Assembly (NCBI GenBank): GCA_020632755.1
Contig: JACKEY010000010.1
Coordinates: forward strand, 124,001 to 188,000
Direction: 5' to 3'
Source of the DNA: Alphaproteobacteria bacterium
GTDB taxonomy: Bacteria > Myxococcota_A > UBA796 > UBA2385
Length of the DNA: 64,000 bases
A program made the translations under genes and the position numbers. Each line of letters begins with the position of its first letter. Position 1 is the stretch's first letter. The notes beneath the pieces are model-generated. The model did not search any database, was not told where the DNA came from, and saw only the letters and a list, made by a program, of their open reading frames with translations. Shown piece by piece: positions 43,201 to 50,615 of this stretch.

Positions 43201-43917
43201 CTGTCCGACGGCGACGAGGTGCTGACCCACGGCACCGACCCCCTCGACGCGGACACCGACGACGGCGGCGTCTCCGACGGTGTCGAGGTCCTGGTCAAGG
43301 GCACGGACCCCCTGGACCCCAGCGACGACGTGGTCGATGCCACCGACACGGACGGCGACGGCCTGACCGACGACGAAGAGGCGGTGTTCGGCACCGATCC
43401 GACCGACCCCGACAGCGACGACGACGGCCTGAGCGACGGCGAGGAGGTGCGCACCTACGACACCGACCCGCTCGACCCCGACACCGATGACGGCGGCGTG
43501 GACGACGGCACCGAGGTGCTGGTCGACGGCACCGATCCCAAGGACGGCAGCGACGACCGGACCGGCGGCACCGACAGCGGTGGTTCCGACAGCGGCGGCA
43601 CCGACAGTGGCGGCACCGACAGCGGAGGTTCCGACAGCGGCGGCACCGACGGCGGCACCGACGGCGGCACCGACAGCGGCGGAGGCGACTCGGGCACGAC
43701 CGACGGTGGCGCGGACAGTGGTACCGATGGGGGCACCGATGGCGGCACCGATGGCGGCACCGACACAGGCGTGGGCCTGATCGGCGGCCTCTACGGCGGC
43801 GCCTGCGGTGGCTGCGCGAGCACGCCGTCCGGCAGCAGCTCGTCGACGGGCGCCGTCGGCGGCCTGTTCATCGGCCTGCTGGCCCTGGTGGGCCTGGCGC
43901 GGCGGCGCGAGGACTGA
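40246..43917 (+). CDS. Secreted TSP3-repeat protein with carbohydrate-binding-like domain and MYXO-CTERM-like tail
   Basis: The 1223-residue protein has a signal peptide (LLLLFPAPALAVTF), then residues about 20-235 resembling a family 9 carbohydrate-binding module (DDAWEALPW, AYDDTNVYFRLRVRDEP, FGWGVMIEADWE, YDHIVYVDG). Residues 242-1105 are 36 units of a 22-30-residue Asp-rich motif (DTDDDGLSDGDEV...GTDPLDA), as in calcium-binding thrombospondin type 3 repeats. A Gly/Thr/Ser linker follows, then CGGCASTPSG, a hydrophobic helix and ARRRED, a MYXO-CTERM-like tail. ATG with GGAGGACCG upstream. It is probably a long calcium-dependent surface fibre. A very long opposite-strand reading frame is due to codon bias. 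Confidence 0.92.
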   Translation: MSRRAAVLLLLFPAPALAVTFPADDAWEALPWDGGVLTDPCDDVSGSDWWDIVGDDARPAGFWAYDDTNVYFRLRVRDEPYKSSGGSPSDWRSFGWGVMIEADWEGPPYYYDHIVYVDGVGDDIVLAENTTGSSPFATDAAETELSRYDAPMAESPDAGSSYAAWVAAGTDVCGDGGADYFLDWAVPWADLAAATGAASPEDLAFAMGTSASARSFSKDVAGCDGDTGLCEWWSVITDSEADTDGDGLTNQDEVDLYGTDPDDADTDDDGLDDGEEVLTHGTDPLDEDTDDDGLLDGEEVDTWGSDPLDEDTDNDGLLDGEEVDTYGTDPTDRDTDDGGVDDGTEVEVDGTDPLDPDDDRISTDTDGDGLFDWEEEELGTDPDDPDTDGDGLTDGEEVITHETDPLDADTDDDGLTDGEEVDTHGTDPLDPDTDGDGLSDGDEVDIHGSDPLDADTDDDGLSDGDEVDVHGTDPTDADTDDDGLTDGDEIDVWGSDPLDTDTDDDGLTDGDEVDTFGTDPTDADTDDDGLLDGEEVGETGTDPTDADTDDDGLSDGDEVDVHGTDPLDADTDDDGLSDGAELSTHGTDPLDADTDDDGLSDGDEVDTFGTDPLDEDTDGDRLSDGDEVTVHGTDPTDRDTDDGGVGDGVEVLEDGTDPLDGSDDMVGDDTDGDGIPDDEEEDLGTDPLDPDTDDDGLDDGEEVDGGTDPLDPDTDDDGLSDGDEVYVHGTDPLDDDTDDDGLSDGDEVDVHGTDPLDDDTDDDGLSDGDEVDVHGTDPTDADTDDDGLSDGDEVDSYGTDPTDADTDGDGLGDGDEVRTHGTDPTDADTDDDRLSDGAEILTHGTDPHDPDTDDGGVPDGTEVEEGTDPLDPSDDSSIVDTDGDGLTDDREAELGTDPLDPDTDDDGLSDRDEVVDIGTDPLDPDTDDDGLTDGDEAAEDGAGTDPLDPDSDDDGLSDGDEVGPSDGSSEGTGTDPLDDDSDDDGLSDGDEVLTHGTDPLDADTDDGGVSDGVEVLVKGTDPLDPSDDVVDATDTDGDGLTDDEEAVFGTDPTDPDSDDDGLSDGEEVRTYDTDPLDPDTDDGGVDDGTEVLVDGTDPKDGSDDRTGGTDSGGSDSGGTDSGGTDSGGSDSGGTDGGTDGGTDSGGGDSGTTDGGADSGTDGGTDGGTDGGTDTGVGLIGGLYGGACGGCASTPSGSSSSTGAVGGLFIGLLALVGLARRRED
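40969..43560 (+). repeat. 36 TSP3-type coding repeats in five blocks
   Basis: Units of about 66-72 bp code for DTDDDGL/SDGDEV.../GTDPLDA-like motifs. Five units start DTDDGGV; the unit after four of them starts DTDGDG and has the shortened form ending LGTDP or FGTDP, dividing the array into blocks of 5, 13, 9, 6 and 3. Several neighbouring units are almost identical in DNA (for example 42370-42590). Confidence 0.9.
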
Positions 43918-43935
43918 CCGCGGCGCCCGGCTGGC

Positions 43936-43961
43936 CCCGTTCCCGGCACGCCCGGGACGGG
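43936..43961. terminator. Bidirectional hairpin between TSP3 and aminotransferase genes
   Basis: CCCG-T-TCCCGG (43936-43946) pairs with CCGGGACGGG (43952-43961) over ten base pairs with one bulged T; loop of 5 nt. It fills the 45-nt space between two convergent genes. No T run. Confidence 0.6.
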
Positions 43962-43962
43962 C

Positions 43963-45222
43963 TCAGCCCCCACCGACCTCGAGGCAGGCCTGCCGCGTGG
44001 CTTCGATCATGTGGGCCAGGTCCTTGGGGCGCAGGTTCGGGTGGACCGGGATGTGGATCAGGGTCTCGAAGGCTTCCCGCGCGTTGGGACAGTCGGCCGC
44101 GAACTCGCTGAAGATGGGGTTGCTGCTGCAGTCGCTCATGTAGCCGATGGTGGTGTCGACCCCGCGGCTGCGCAGGGCGGCGGCCAGGCCCTGGCGGTCG
44201 TGGTGGTGGCAGACGAAGCTCATGTAGATGGGCTCGGCGCCTTCGGGGTAGGTCGGCACGGTCAGGCCGGGCACGTGGGCCAGGCCTTCGTCCAGCCGGC
44301 GGCCGTTGCGGATGCGGGCGCCGTTGAGGCTCTCCAGCCGCTCGAGCTGCTTGAGGCCGACCGCCGCCTGGACCGCGGTCGCCTGGCTCTTGCTGCGGAA
44401 GCTGGCGGGCACTTCGTCGTAGCGGTGCTCGGGCTCGCCGAAGCGCTCGTGGATGGGGTCGTCGCCGAGCTTGTTGCCCAGCGCGATGACCGGGTGCAGC
44501 GCCGCCCAGTAGATCTTGGGGTGGGTCGCCAGGAACATGGCGAAGCCGGTGACGGCTTCCTTGCGCAGCTTGGCCTTGTCGGTGCGGCCGCCGGCCTTGA
44601 TGGTGGCGCGCACCTTCTCGGCCACGTCGTCGCGGTCGGTGGTGATCATGGCCCCCGACAGGGTGGTCATGTTCTTGGTGAGCCCGAAGGTGTAGTAGGC
44701 GGCGTCGCCCAGGTTGCCGACCCGGACGCCCTTGTAGCGGGCGCCGGTCGACTGGGCGCAGTCTTCGATGACCAGCACGCCGTGCTTCCTGGCGATGGCC
44801 CGGATGGCGTCCATGTCGCAGGGGGTGCCGAACAGGTGGGTCGGCACGACCGCCTTGGTCTTGGGGGTGATGGCCGCTTCGAAGGCGGCGGGGTCCAGGA
44901 CGTGGCTGGTCAGGCCGATGTCGGCGAAGACCGGCTTCGCGCCCAGCAGCGGCACCATGGCGGGCACGGCGTAGTAGGTCAGGGCGGGGATCACGACCTC
45001 GTCGCCGTCGCCGATGCCCAGCGCTTCGAGCAGCAGGTACAGGCCGTAGCGGGCGCTCGGCACCATCACGGCGTGCTTCGCGCCGATGTAGGACCGGAAC
45101 TCGCGCTCGAACTTCGCGACGACCTCGTCGTCGTCACCGTCACGCATCAGGTAGCGGGCCGAGAGCAGCGCTTCCTGCGGCGAGAAGCTGGGGCTGAACC
45201 GCGGAATGCGACCGAAGGGCAT
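43963..45222 (-). CDS. DegT/DnrJ/EryC1-family PLP aminotransferase
   Basis: The 419-residue protein is a fold type I PLP enzyme of the DegT/DnrJ/EryC1/StrS sugar-aminotransferase family: VPSARYGLYLLLEALGIGDGDEVVIPALTYYAVPAM, VIEDCAQSTGARYKG (Asp154 binds the pyridine N) and the Lys183 Schiff-base region YYTFGLTKNMTTLSG. Members usually aminate NDP-keto-sugars for surface glycans or antibiotics; some use other keto substrates. No other sugar genes are near, so the substrate is open. ATG 45222 is preceded by GGAG; an upstream in-frame extension lacks conservation. Divergent from def. Confidence 0.9.
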   Translation of the reverse strand: MPFGRIPRFSPSFSPQEALLSARYLMRDGDDDEVVAKFEREFRSYIGAKHAVMVPSARYGLYLLLEALGIGDGDEVVIPALTYYAVPAMVPLLGAKPVFADIGLTSHVLDPAAFEAAITPKTKAVVPTHLFGTPCDMDAIRAIARKHGVLVIEDCAQSTGARYKGVRVGNLGDAAYYTFGLTKNMTTLSGAMITTDRDDVAEKVRATIKAGGRTDKAKLRKEAVTGFAMFLATHPKIYWAALHPVIALGNKLGDDPIHERFGEPEHRYDEVPASFRSKSQATAVQAAVGLKQLERLESLNGARIRNGRRLDEGLAHVPGLTVPTYPEGAEPIYMSFVCHHHDRQGLAAALRSRGVDTTIGYMSDCSSNPIFSEFAADCPNAREAFETLIHIPVHPNLRPKDLAHMIEATRQACLEVGGG

Positions 45223-45380
45223 GGGGACTCCACAGGGCGCCGGCACCGGCGCCGCGAGAGCCCCGCATAGCCGGCTGCGGCGCTTCTGCACGCCCGGCGG
45301 CCCTGTACCGAGGGTGCACGGGTGGCTATGCAGAGGTGTCCACCACCTCGCCCCCGACGACCGCCCCCGGGCAGAGCACC

Positions 45381-45899
45381 ATGGCCATCCTCGACATCAT
45401 CGAAGCCCCGCACCCCATCCTGGCGGACAAGGCCCGCGAGGTGCGCGACGACGAGTTCGGCGACGCGCTGGAGGCCCACATGCGCGACATGGCGGAGACC
45501 ATGTACGCCGCCCCCGGCGTGGGCCTGGCCGCCCCCCAGGTCGCCGACGGCCGGCGCATCGTCGTGGCCGACCCCGCCAACGGCGGCAGCGGTGACGAGC
45601 CGAACCTGTACCTGATGGTCAACCCGGTCATCACCGAGCGCAGCCGCGAGCTCACCACCAGCGAAGAGCAGTGCCTGTCGGTCCCCGACATGACCATCAA
45701 GGTCAAGCGCCACAAGACCATCACCGTGTCGTGGCGCGATCCCCACGGCGAAGCCCACGCCGAGACCTTCGAAGGCTGGCCCGCGATCATCCTCCAGCAC
45801 GAGCTGGACCACCTGATCGGCACCACCCTCTACGACCGCGCCAGCGGCCTCAAGCGCAGCCGCTACCTGCGCGCCCGCAAGAAGGCCGTCCGCGGCTGA
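45381..45899 (+). CDS. def: Peptide deformylase
   Basis: The 172-residue enzyme removes the formyl group from nascent N-terminal fMet. Motif 1 GVGLAAPQ (46-53), motif 2 EQCLS (96-100, with metal-binding Cys98) and motif 3 QHELDHL (His140, Glu141, His144) are present. Motif 2 is normally EGCLS; here Gly is Gln. ATG 45381 fits the family N-terminus; a GTG at 45336 would add 15 low-complexity residues. It precedes fmt, with the 57-nt gap containing a GGAG for the next gene, the classic def-fmt pair. Confidence 0.93.
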   Translation: MAILDIIEAPHPILADKAREVRDDEFGDALEAHMRDMAETMYAAPGVGLAAPQVADGRRIVVADPANGGSGDEPNLYLMVNPVITERSRELTTSEEQCLSVPDMTIKVKRHKTITVSWRDPHGEAHAETFEGWPAIILQHELDHLIGTTLYDRASGLKRSRYLRARKKAVRG

Positions 45900-45956
45900 G
45901 CCCCGCTGACCGGCGGCGCCACAGCGGCTACAGGGCCGCCCTCCCCGGAGCCCGCC

Positions 45957-46883
45957 ATGCGCGTCGTCTTCATGGGCACCCCCGACTTCGCGGTGCCGAC
46001 CCTGGATGCCATCGTGGCCGCCGGCCACGAGGTGCTGGCCGTCGTGGCCCAGCCCGACCGCCCCAAGGGCCGCGGCAAGCAGCTGGTCAGCCCGCCGACC
46101 ATCGAGCGGGCCCGGGCGCTCGGCCTGCCGACCAGGCAGCCCCGCGCCATCCACCAGGGCCCGTTCCGCGAGTGGTTCACCACCACCGAGATCGACGTCG
46201 CCGTCGTCGTCGCCTACGGCCGCATCCTGAAGTCCTGGCACCTGCAGGCCCCGCGCTTCGGCTGCATCAACGTGCATGCCAGCCTGCTGCCGAAGTACCG
46301 CGGCGCCGCCCCGATCCACTGGGCCGTCGTGCACGGCGAGACCCGCACGGGCGTGTGCACCATGCTGATGGACGAGGGCCTGGACACCGGCGACGTGCTC
46401 CTCCGTCGCGAGACCGCCATCGGCCCCGACGAGACCACCGCCGAGCTGTGGGATCGCCTCGCGACCATGGGGGCGGCCCTCCTCGTCCAGACCCTCGACC
46501 AGGTCAAGGAGATCGTCCCCCAGCCCCAGGACCACGCCGGCGCCACCCTCGCCCCGCTGATCGACAAGGAGGACGGCCGGGTCGACTGGACCGTGCCCGC
46601 CCGGCGGGTCCACGACCTGGTCCGCGGCATGAACAGCTTCCCTGGGGCCTTCTCGACCTTCCGCGGGGACCGGCTGAAGCTGTGGACCACGCGGGTGGTG
46701 CAGGAGGGAGGGGTCCACGGACCGCCGGGCACGACGATCGAGGCCGGCCCGCGCTGGGTCGTCGCCTGTGGAGAGGGGTCCGTCGAGCTGACCGAGGCCC
46801 AGCTGCCCGGCAAGCGTCGCCAGGAGGCGCGCGATCTGCTCAACGGCGGCCGCATCGAGCCCGGCGAGCTCCTGGGCGGGTAG
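45957..46883 (+). CDS. fmt: Methionyl-tRNA formyltransferase
   Basis: The 308-residue protein has FMGTPDFAVPTLDAI, INVHASLLPKYRGAAPIHWAV (formyl-tetrahydrofolate site with Asn, His), MDEGLDTGDVLL (catalytic Asp) and the C-terminal OB-like domain. It formylates initiator Met-tRNA, the counterpart of the deformylase encoded just upstream. ATG with CCCGGAG eight nt before it. TACAGG upstream is a weak candidate -10, but co-transcription with def is likely. Confidence 0.96.
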   Translation: MRVVFMGTPDFAVPTLDAIVAAGHEVLAVVAQPDRPKGRGKQLVSPPTIERARALGLPTRQPRAIHQGPFREWFTTTEIDVAVVVAYGRILKSWHLQAPRFGCINVHASLLPKYRGAAPIHWAVVHGETRTGVCTMLMDEGLDTGDVLLRRETAIGPDETTAELWDRLATMGAALLVQTLDQVKEIVPQPQDHAGATLAPLIDKEDGRVDWTVPARRVHDLVRGMNSFPGAFSTFRGDRLKLWTTRVVQEGGVHGPPGTTIEAGPRWVVACGEGSVELTEAQLPGKRRQEARDLLNGGRIEPGELLGG

Positions 46884-46902
46884 ACTCACGGCAGGAGGTC
46901 CC

Positions 46903-47538
46903 ATGCTCCTGCCCCTGTGGATCGGCGTGTCATCGATCCTGGCCGCACCCGACCGGGTCCACGACCACGAGCACACCCAGCGCGCCCTCGAGCCCCGTGG
47001 CGCGTGGTCCGGCGGCATCGCCCCCGTGCCCGCCGCCCCCCACGACTGCAAGCCCATCGTCCGGGTCCAGGTCCCGTGGGCGCTGTGCGAGGACCCGGCG
47101 CTCGTCCCCCTCGCCCCGAATCCCGACGGCGCGGAAGGCACGGGCACGCGCAGCTACGACGGCCACGACGACCACGCAGCGCCCATCGCCTGCGGGCTGA
47201 CCTGCAGCGACGCCTGGACCATCGACGACGGCGAGGGCGACCCGGTCGTCCAGCCCGCCACCGCCAGCTGGTTCTTCCGCATCGACGCCGTGGGCCTGAC
47301 CGGGCCGGTGACCTGCACCCTGGCCGACGGCGCCTCGCAGACCATCGACCTGCAGCCGCTGGACGGGCCGGTCCCCGTCGGCATCGGCGCCTACTGGCTC
47401 ACCGACGTCAGCACCCTGCACGCCTCGACCCCCATGGGGCCGGACGCGCCGGTCCGCCTGCACGGCGACAACCTGTGTCCGGACGGCCAGCCGACCCGCG
47501 AGGGCCGGGTGGTGGACGCCCTGAAGCGCCTGCGCTGA
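46903..47538 (+). CDS. Exported protein of unknown function
   Basis: The 211-residue protein starts with a short signal sequence (LLPLWIGVSSILAA). It has several Cys (HDCKPIV, ALCEDPA, ACGLTCSDAW, VTCTLADG, NLCPDG), suggesting disulfides in the envelope. No family recognised. The start has a perfect Shine-Dalgarno, AGGAGG, five nt upstream, rare in this window. TAGACT (46881), overlapping the fmt stop, could be a -10, so the gene may have its own promoter. Confidence 0.78.
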   Translation: MLLPLWIGVSSILAAPDRVHDHEHTQRALEPRGAWSGGIAPVPAAPHDCKPIVRVQVPWALCEDPALVPLAPNPDGAEGTGTRSYDGHDDHAAPIACGLTCSDAWTIDDGEGDPVVQPATASWFFRIDAVGLTGPVTCTLADGASQTIDLQPLDGPVPVGIGAYWLTDVSTLHASTPMGPDAPVRLHGDNLCPDGQPTREGRVVDALKRLR

Positions 47539-47606
47539 GGCCGCGCCCCGGCGCCTTCCGACCCGACTACACTCCGCCCGGCACGGTGTCGTCGACGGAG
47601 TCTCCG

Positions 47607-49094
47607 ATGGCCGTCTCTCCGCAACGCGCACTGTCGCCAGGCCTGCTGTCGCCAGGCCTGCTGGGGCCGGGCCTGCTGTCGCCAGGCCTGCTGGGGCCGG
47701 GGCTGCTGTCGCTGGGCCTGCTCGGTTCGGGCTGCCTGCGCGCCGACCCGAGCCTGTGCGACGACCTGCCGGATGCCCCGCGAGACCCGACCGCCGGGAA
47801 CTTCCTGGTGATCATCAGCGACGACATCGGCATCGACAAGACCAGCGCCTACGGCGAGCACGCCGGCGCGGTGCCGATGCCGAACATCGAGGCGCTGGCC
47901 GCGGAAGGCGTGCTGTTCCGCAACGCGTGGAGCAACCCGACCTGCTCGCCGTCGCGGGCGTCGCTGATGACCGGGCGCCATGCGTCGCGGACCGGCATCG
48001 GGCGCTGGATCTACGCCGAGAGCGAGCCCCACGACCTGGCGCTCGAAGAGGTGACCCTGCCCGAGGTGCTGGCCGGCTCGGACGCCGGCTACAGCAGCGC
48101 CCTGGTCGGCAAGTGGCACCTGGTCACCTTCGAGCGCGAAGACGCCGCGCGCCACCCCCTGGACCAGGGCTTCGACTGCAGCGCCGGCTCGCTCGGCAAC
48201 CCGCTCGAGGCCATCGCGGACGGCCACCTGCCCCGCGGCTACCACAACTGGGAGAAGGCCGTGGACGGCAGCGTGTCGTGGCGGCACCGCTACATGGGCA
48301 AGGACACCACCGTCGAGGCCCTGGCCCGGCTGGACAGCCTGCCCGAGCCGTGGCTGCTGGTCGTCGCCTACAACGACGCCCACGAGCCCTACGAGGTGCC
48401 GCCCGAGCAGCCGCTGCCGCCGGTCACCGACCACGACGAGGACCTCGAGCGCTACGAAGCCAAGGTCGCCTTCGTCGACGAGCAGGTCGGCATCCTGGTC
48501 GACGCCCTGACCGACGAGGCACGGGCCCGCACGACCATCGTCTACCTGACCGACAACGGCACCCCCGGCGGCGTCATCGAGGCGCCCTGGCACGCCAAGC
48601 GGGGCAAGGGGACCATGTACGAGAGCGGCGTCAACGTGCCGCTCATCATCAGCGGCCCCGCGGTCTCGGCCCCGGGCACCGAGAGCGCCGCGCTGGTCCA
48701 CCTGGTCGACATCCTGCCGACCCTGGCCGAGCTCGCCGGCGCGCCGCAGCCCGACGGGGTCGCCTGGGACGGCGCCAGCCTGGTGCCGACCCTGGAGGAC
48801 CCGACCGCGCCGGGCCCACGCGACATGCTGTTCACCGAGGCCTTCTGGCCGTCGGGCGTCGGCGCGGCGCGCTCCTGGGACCGGGTCGCCGTGCGCGATG
48901 CGGACTGGAAGTACATCCACATCGACGACGGCGACGGCGTCTTCGAGCACCTCTACACCTTGCCCCCGGGGCAGAGCGAGGAGGAGGAGGATCTACTGGC
49001 CGAGGGGGAGGAGGAGGACCTCGACGAGGAGGCCTTCGCCGCGCTCACCCGCCTGCGGACCGAGGCGGAGCGCGTGCGGGAGGAGATCGAGTAG
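47607..49094 (+). CDS. Sulfatase lipoprotein
   Basis: The 495-residue protein is a formylglycine-dependent sulfatase (alkaline phosphatase superfamily): NFLVIISDDIGIDKTSAYG, the modified Cys in NPTCSPSRASLMTGRHASR, VGKWHLVTF and NGTPGGVIEAPWHAKRGKGTMYESGVNVPLI. It needs a Cys-to-formylglycine maturase. The N-terminus is unusual: the signal peptide is built from seven pentapeptide units of LSPGL type, ending LLGSGC (Cys43) as a lipobox. ATG 47607 is preceded by GGAG. Substrate, possibly sulfated glycans or steroids, is unknown. The C-terminus is a highly acidic tail (EEEEDLLAEGEEEDLDEE). Confidence 0.9.
   Translation: MAVSPQRALSPGLLSPGLLGPGLLSPGLLGPGLLSLGLLGSGCLRADPSLCDDLPDAPRDPTAGNFLVIISDDIGIDKTSAYGEHAGAVPMPNIEALAAEGVLFRNAWSNPTCSPSRASLMTGRHASRTGIGRWIYAESEPHDLALEEVTLPEVLAGSDAGYSSALVGKWHLVTFEREDAARHPLDQGFDCSAGSLGNPLEAIADGHLPRGYHNWEKAVDGSVSWRHRYMGKDTTVEALARLDSLPEPWLLVVAYNDAHEPYEVPPEQPLPPVTDHDEDLERYEAKVAFVDEQVGILVDALTDEARARTTIVYLTDNGTPGGVIEAPWHAKRGKGTMYESGVNVPLIISGPAVSAPGTESAALVHLVDILPTLAELAGAPQPDGVAWDGASLVPTLEDPTAPGPRDMLFTEAFWPSGVGAARSWDRVAVRDADWKYIHIDDGDGVFEHLYTLPPGQSEEEEDLLAEGEEEDLDEEAFAALTRLRTEAERVREEIE
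47631..47735 (+). repeat. Seven 15-bp units encoding a repetitive signal peptide
   Basis: The DNA reads as tandem ctgtcgccaggcctg/ctggggccgggcctg-like units, each encoding LSPGL, LGPGL or LSLGL, up to the lipobox Cys. Units 1, 2 and 4 are identical. All remain in frame. Confidence 0.85.
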
Positions 49095-49127
49095 GGGTCG
49101 CGGCCACGCAGCGAGCCCGATCCTCCC

Positions 49128-49523
49128 CTACTTGTCGTCCCAGTGCCCCAGGCTGACCCGCACGCGGGCCGCCGGGTGCTTGCCGACCCGCGGGCCGTCG
49201 CGAAGCGGCATCTCCCACTCGGTCACGGGGGTCTCGCCGCCCACGAAGGCGCCCGTCATGTGCGCGCTCTCCCAGTGGGGAAGGGTGCGCACGATGGTCA
49301 GGGCCACGCGGGTGAAGCCGCCGTCGGTGCAGGACGCCTCGACCCGCACGGCCCGATCGTCGACGCCGAAGATGCCGACCTCGCCGAACTCGGCGGGACA
49401 GGCTTCCGGCAGCTGGACGGTGCGCAGCAGCCGGCCCTTGTCGTCGAAGAGCTCGATGTCGAGCGGGCTGTCGGCGTGCGCGGGGGACAGCCCGACGGCC
49501 AGGGCGAGGAGCAGGGCGGACAT
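49128..49523 (-). CDS. Exported protein of unknown function
   Basis: The 131-residue product has a signal peptide (LLLALAVGLSPAHA) and a mature part with strands and two Cys (LPEACPAEF, EASCTDGGF), ending VRVSLGHWDDK. No family recognised. ATG 49523 has GGAGG about five nt upstream. It converges on the sulfatase gene, with 33 nt between them, and is divergent from the VOC protein gene (81-nt gap). Confidence 0.72.
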   Translation of the reverse strand: MSALLLALAVGLSPAHADSPLDIELFDDKGRLLRTVQLPEACPAEFGEVGIFGVDDRAVRVEASCTDGGFTRVALTIVRTLPHWESAHMTGAFVGGETPVTEWEMPLRDGPRVGKHPAARVRVSLGHWDDK

Positions 49524-49604
49524 GGGAACCTCCGGGGGCACTGCCATCCTGCCACGGGCCGCGCCGTGCCATGCTCGCGCCCCCGCCACCGTCCGGAGCG
49601 CCCG

Positions 49605-49970
49605 ATGCCCGCCTTGCACCTGTCCTACGCCATGGTCCACGTCAGCGACATGGACCGCGCCGTCGCCTTCTACCGGGACCAGCTGGGCCTGACCCTGCGC
49701 TTCGCGTCCCCCGACTGGACCGAGTTCGAGACCGGAAGCACCACCCTGGCCCTGCACGGCGGGGCCGAAGGCCAGCGGCCGCCGGGGACCCCCGCGGGCA
49801 GCGTCGGCCTGGGCTTCGCCGTCGACGACCTCGACGCCGCCTGCACGCGCCTGCAGGCCGCGGGCGTGCGCTTCGTGATGCCGCCGACCGACCGCGCCGG
49901 CGAGGGCATCCGCCTGGCCATCGCCATCGACCCGGACGGGACCTCGCTGTCGTTCAGCCAGCGGGTCTGA
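49605..49970 (+). CDS. VOC/glyoxalase-family protein
   Basis: The 121-residue protein has one vicinal-oxygen-chelate domain: LSYAMVHVSDMDRAVAFYRDQLGLTLRFASPDWTEFETGSTTLALHG, FAVDDLDAACTRLQAAGVRFVMPPTDRAG, and AIDPDGTSLSFSQ. His12 and the C-terminal Asp/Glu positions are where metal ligands occur. Families include glyoxalase, fosfomycin resistance and dioxygenases; substrate not predictable. ATG preceded by GGAG nine nt upstream. Ends 12 nt before the convergent anti-sigma gene. Confidence 0.88.
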   Translation: MPALHLSYAMVHVSDMDRAVAFYRDQLGLTLRFASPDWTEFETGSTTLALHGGAEGQRPPGTPAGSVGLGFAVDDLDAACTRLQAAGVRFVMPPTDRAGEGIRLAIAIDPDGTSLSFSQRV

Positions 49971-49982
49971 GCCCTCTCCGAC

Positions 49983-50615
49983 TCACTCCCCCACGACCTC
50001 GCAGACCTCCTCCTCGCCCACGCGCAGGCACAGCTCGGTCGGGCCGTCGACGGTCCAGGCGCCCGGCAGCCGCACCCGGTTGCCGCAGGCCAGCGCCCCC
50101 TCCCAGACGACCTCGCCGTCGGCCCGCAGCGCCGCGTCCCGCTCGCCTGGGGCACAGGTGACGCGCACCTGGATGCGGTCGCCCGCGACGACGTCCCCGC
50201 CGTGGTCCGCCTCGACCGACATCACCAGCTCGCCGCCCTTGAAGCCTGCTTCGACAGCGGACTCCTCCCCGGGAAGCACCGCGACCAGCACGGCCGCGGC
50301 CGCCGCGAGCAGGGCGACCCCGCCGAAGACGCGCGGCCACAGGGACACGACCTCGCCGCCGTCCTCCCCGAGCTCCTCCTCCCCGAGCTCCTCCTCCCCG
50401 AGCTCCTCCTCCACCGTGCCTTCGTCCGGCAGCGGCAGCCCCGAGTCCGGCAGCGACAGGTCCAGCGGCGCCAGGGCGCGCGCGTCCTCGCGGATGGCCT
50501 GCAGGCGGGCCCGGGCGTCGGGATCGGCGGCCAGCGCGGCCTCGACCGCGGCGGCCTGATCCGGCGGCAGCTCGCCCAGGGCGTACTGTTCCAGTCGCAG
50601 CCAGCTGACGGTCAT
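49983..50615 (-). CDS. Probable membrane anti-sigma factor
   Basis: The 210-residue protein starts with the helical pattern of anti-sigma domains (LRLEQYALGELPPDQAAAVEAALAADPDARARLQ), but in place of the zinc-binding HxxxCxxC has only ADPDAR, so it would not use zinc. An acidic linker (EEELGEEELGEEELGEDGGE) leads to one membrane helix (VFGGVALLAAAAAVLVAVLPG) and a periplasmic part with two Cys pairs. ATGA overlaps the stop of the ECF sigma gene, the usual sigma/anti-sigma coupling. Confidence 0.8.
   Translation of the reverse strand: MTVSWLRLEQYALGELPPDQAAAVEAALAADPDARARLQAIREDARALAPLDLSLPDSGLPLPDEGTVEEELGEEELGEEELGEDGGEVVSLWPRVFGGVALLAAAAAVLVAVLPGEESAVEAGFKGGELVMSVEADHGGDVVAGDRIQVRVTCAPGERDAALRADGEVVWEGALACGNRVRLPGAWTVDGPTELCLRVGEEEVCEVVGE
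50371..50415 (-). repeat. Three 15-bp repeats in the anti-sigma linker
   Basis: agctcctcctccccg occurs twice in tandem (50371-50400), followed by a slightly altered third unit (50401-50415), and a partial copy precedes. Encodes the GEEEL repeats of the linker. The repeat number could vary the linker length in frame. Confidence 0.85.

Noticed and set aside
38827..43230. A reading frame of 1467 codons on the minus strand across the TSP3 gene
   Set aside because: It consists of Val/Gly-rich repeats (VAVGEAVVVGVGV) mirroring the Asp-rich repeats, and has no domain motifs. The plus strand has signal peptide, repeats and sorting tail; the minus frame also covers the real radical SAM gene out of frame.
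40969..43560. Repeat array as a possible CRISPR
   Set aside because: Units are in-frame coding TSP3 motifs with codon-level variation, not identical repeats with unique spacers.
45336..45380. GTG start extending the deformylase by 15 residues
   Set aside because: The added residues are low-complexity, and ATG 45381 fits the normal deformylase N-terminus (AILDIIEAPHPIL).
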